DNA of 8,181 nucleotides from assembly GCA_023397045.1 (NCBI GenBank), contig JAEWUR010000436.1, positions 1 to 8,181 of the forward strand. Direction: 5' to 3'. Each line of letters opens with the position of its first letter. The stretch's first letter is position 1. This document shows, piece by piece, positions 8,083-8,181 of the stretch. Under the pieces are notes generated by a model. That model was not told where the DNA came from. It was given only the letters and a program-made list of their open reading frames with translations, and did no database searches. Both the position numbers and the translations under genes were made by a program. The stretch is from Planctomycetota bacterium (GTDB taxonomy: Bacteria > Planctomycetota > Planctomycetia > Pirellulales > Thermoguttaceae).

Positions 8083-8181
8083 TCACGTAGCATGGGCGTA
8101 GGTGTTTACCCCAGTTTGACGGGCTTGATGGCGTAGCCAGAAGGAATCGAGCGGGGCGGAGTCGCTGAGGTAGTCGGCTCG
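8083..8181 (-). CDS. C-terminal fragment of an unidentified leftward gene
   Basis: The reverse strand is open for 32 codons from the right edge to TGA at 8085-8083, reading ADYLSDSAPLDSFWLRHQAR and then QTGVNTYAHAT. Of the first 14 codons from GCC, all but none-to-one end in G or C, matching neighbouring genes, which the two other reverse frames do not. The residue pattern suggests a soluble helix-containing C-terminus. I do not recognise the family. A possible terminator about 40 nt downstream supports a gene ending here. The fragment is short, so a chance open frame is not excluded. Confidence 0.48.
   Translation of the reverse strand, partial: RADYLSDSAPLDSFWLRHQARQTGVNTYAHAT

Noticed and set aside
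7914..8093. Sixty-residue N-terminal extension of the NRDE protein
   Set aside because: The family needs Cys at position 2, met by the ATG at 7913; the extension crosses a likely terminator and has no family-like sequence.

Overview
The window looks like chromosome of a GC-rich planctomycete, probably of the Pirellula/Blastopirellula type. The grounds are strong GC bias at third codon positions, a class II xylose isomerase, a GTGCCACTGGC palindromic repeat of the kind I associate with that group, and short heptanucleotide repeats near genes. The lineage is an inference from style, not from a marker gene. Most of the window is ordinary chromosomal content. I see no integrase, transposase, phage gene, CRISPR array or tRNA.

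Left part (1-2220). The N-terminal two-thirds of the first half of a pyruvate kinase runs leftward off the edge. Its K+-site residues resemble the K+-independent class. A 211-bp divergent spacer with candidate overlapping promoters separates it from a tight rightward three-gene unit. That unit is a 71-aa AF2212/DUF104-like protein, then a 129-aa single-domain retropepsin-like aspartic protease (14-nt overlap), then a 268-aa short-chain dehydrogenase (4-nt ATGA overlap). The first two genes are the most unusual part of the window: a small antitoxin-like protein translationally coupled to a protease.

Middle (2221-3810). xylA has a good ribosome binding site, a heptamer repeat in its leader, and all catalytic and metal-binding residues in place. 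After it come three tandem copies of the GCCACTGGC repeat and then a clear intrinsic terminator.

Right part (3811-8181). A large hybrid histidine kinase (about nine membrane helices, PAS, HisKA, HATPase, receiver) is followed by a small uncharacterised protein whose start region can fold into a two-part hairpin. A convergent NRDE/TANGO2-family protein has a lysine/alanine-rich tail. At the right edge, the last 32 codons of another leftward gene and a possible terminator are visible.

Functional links: pyruvate kinase and xylose isomerase both belong to sugar catabolism, but nothing shows they are co-regulated. The kinase has no partner response regulator or phosphotransfer protein in view, so its output is unknown.
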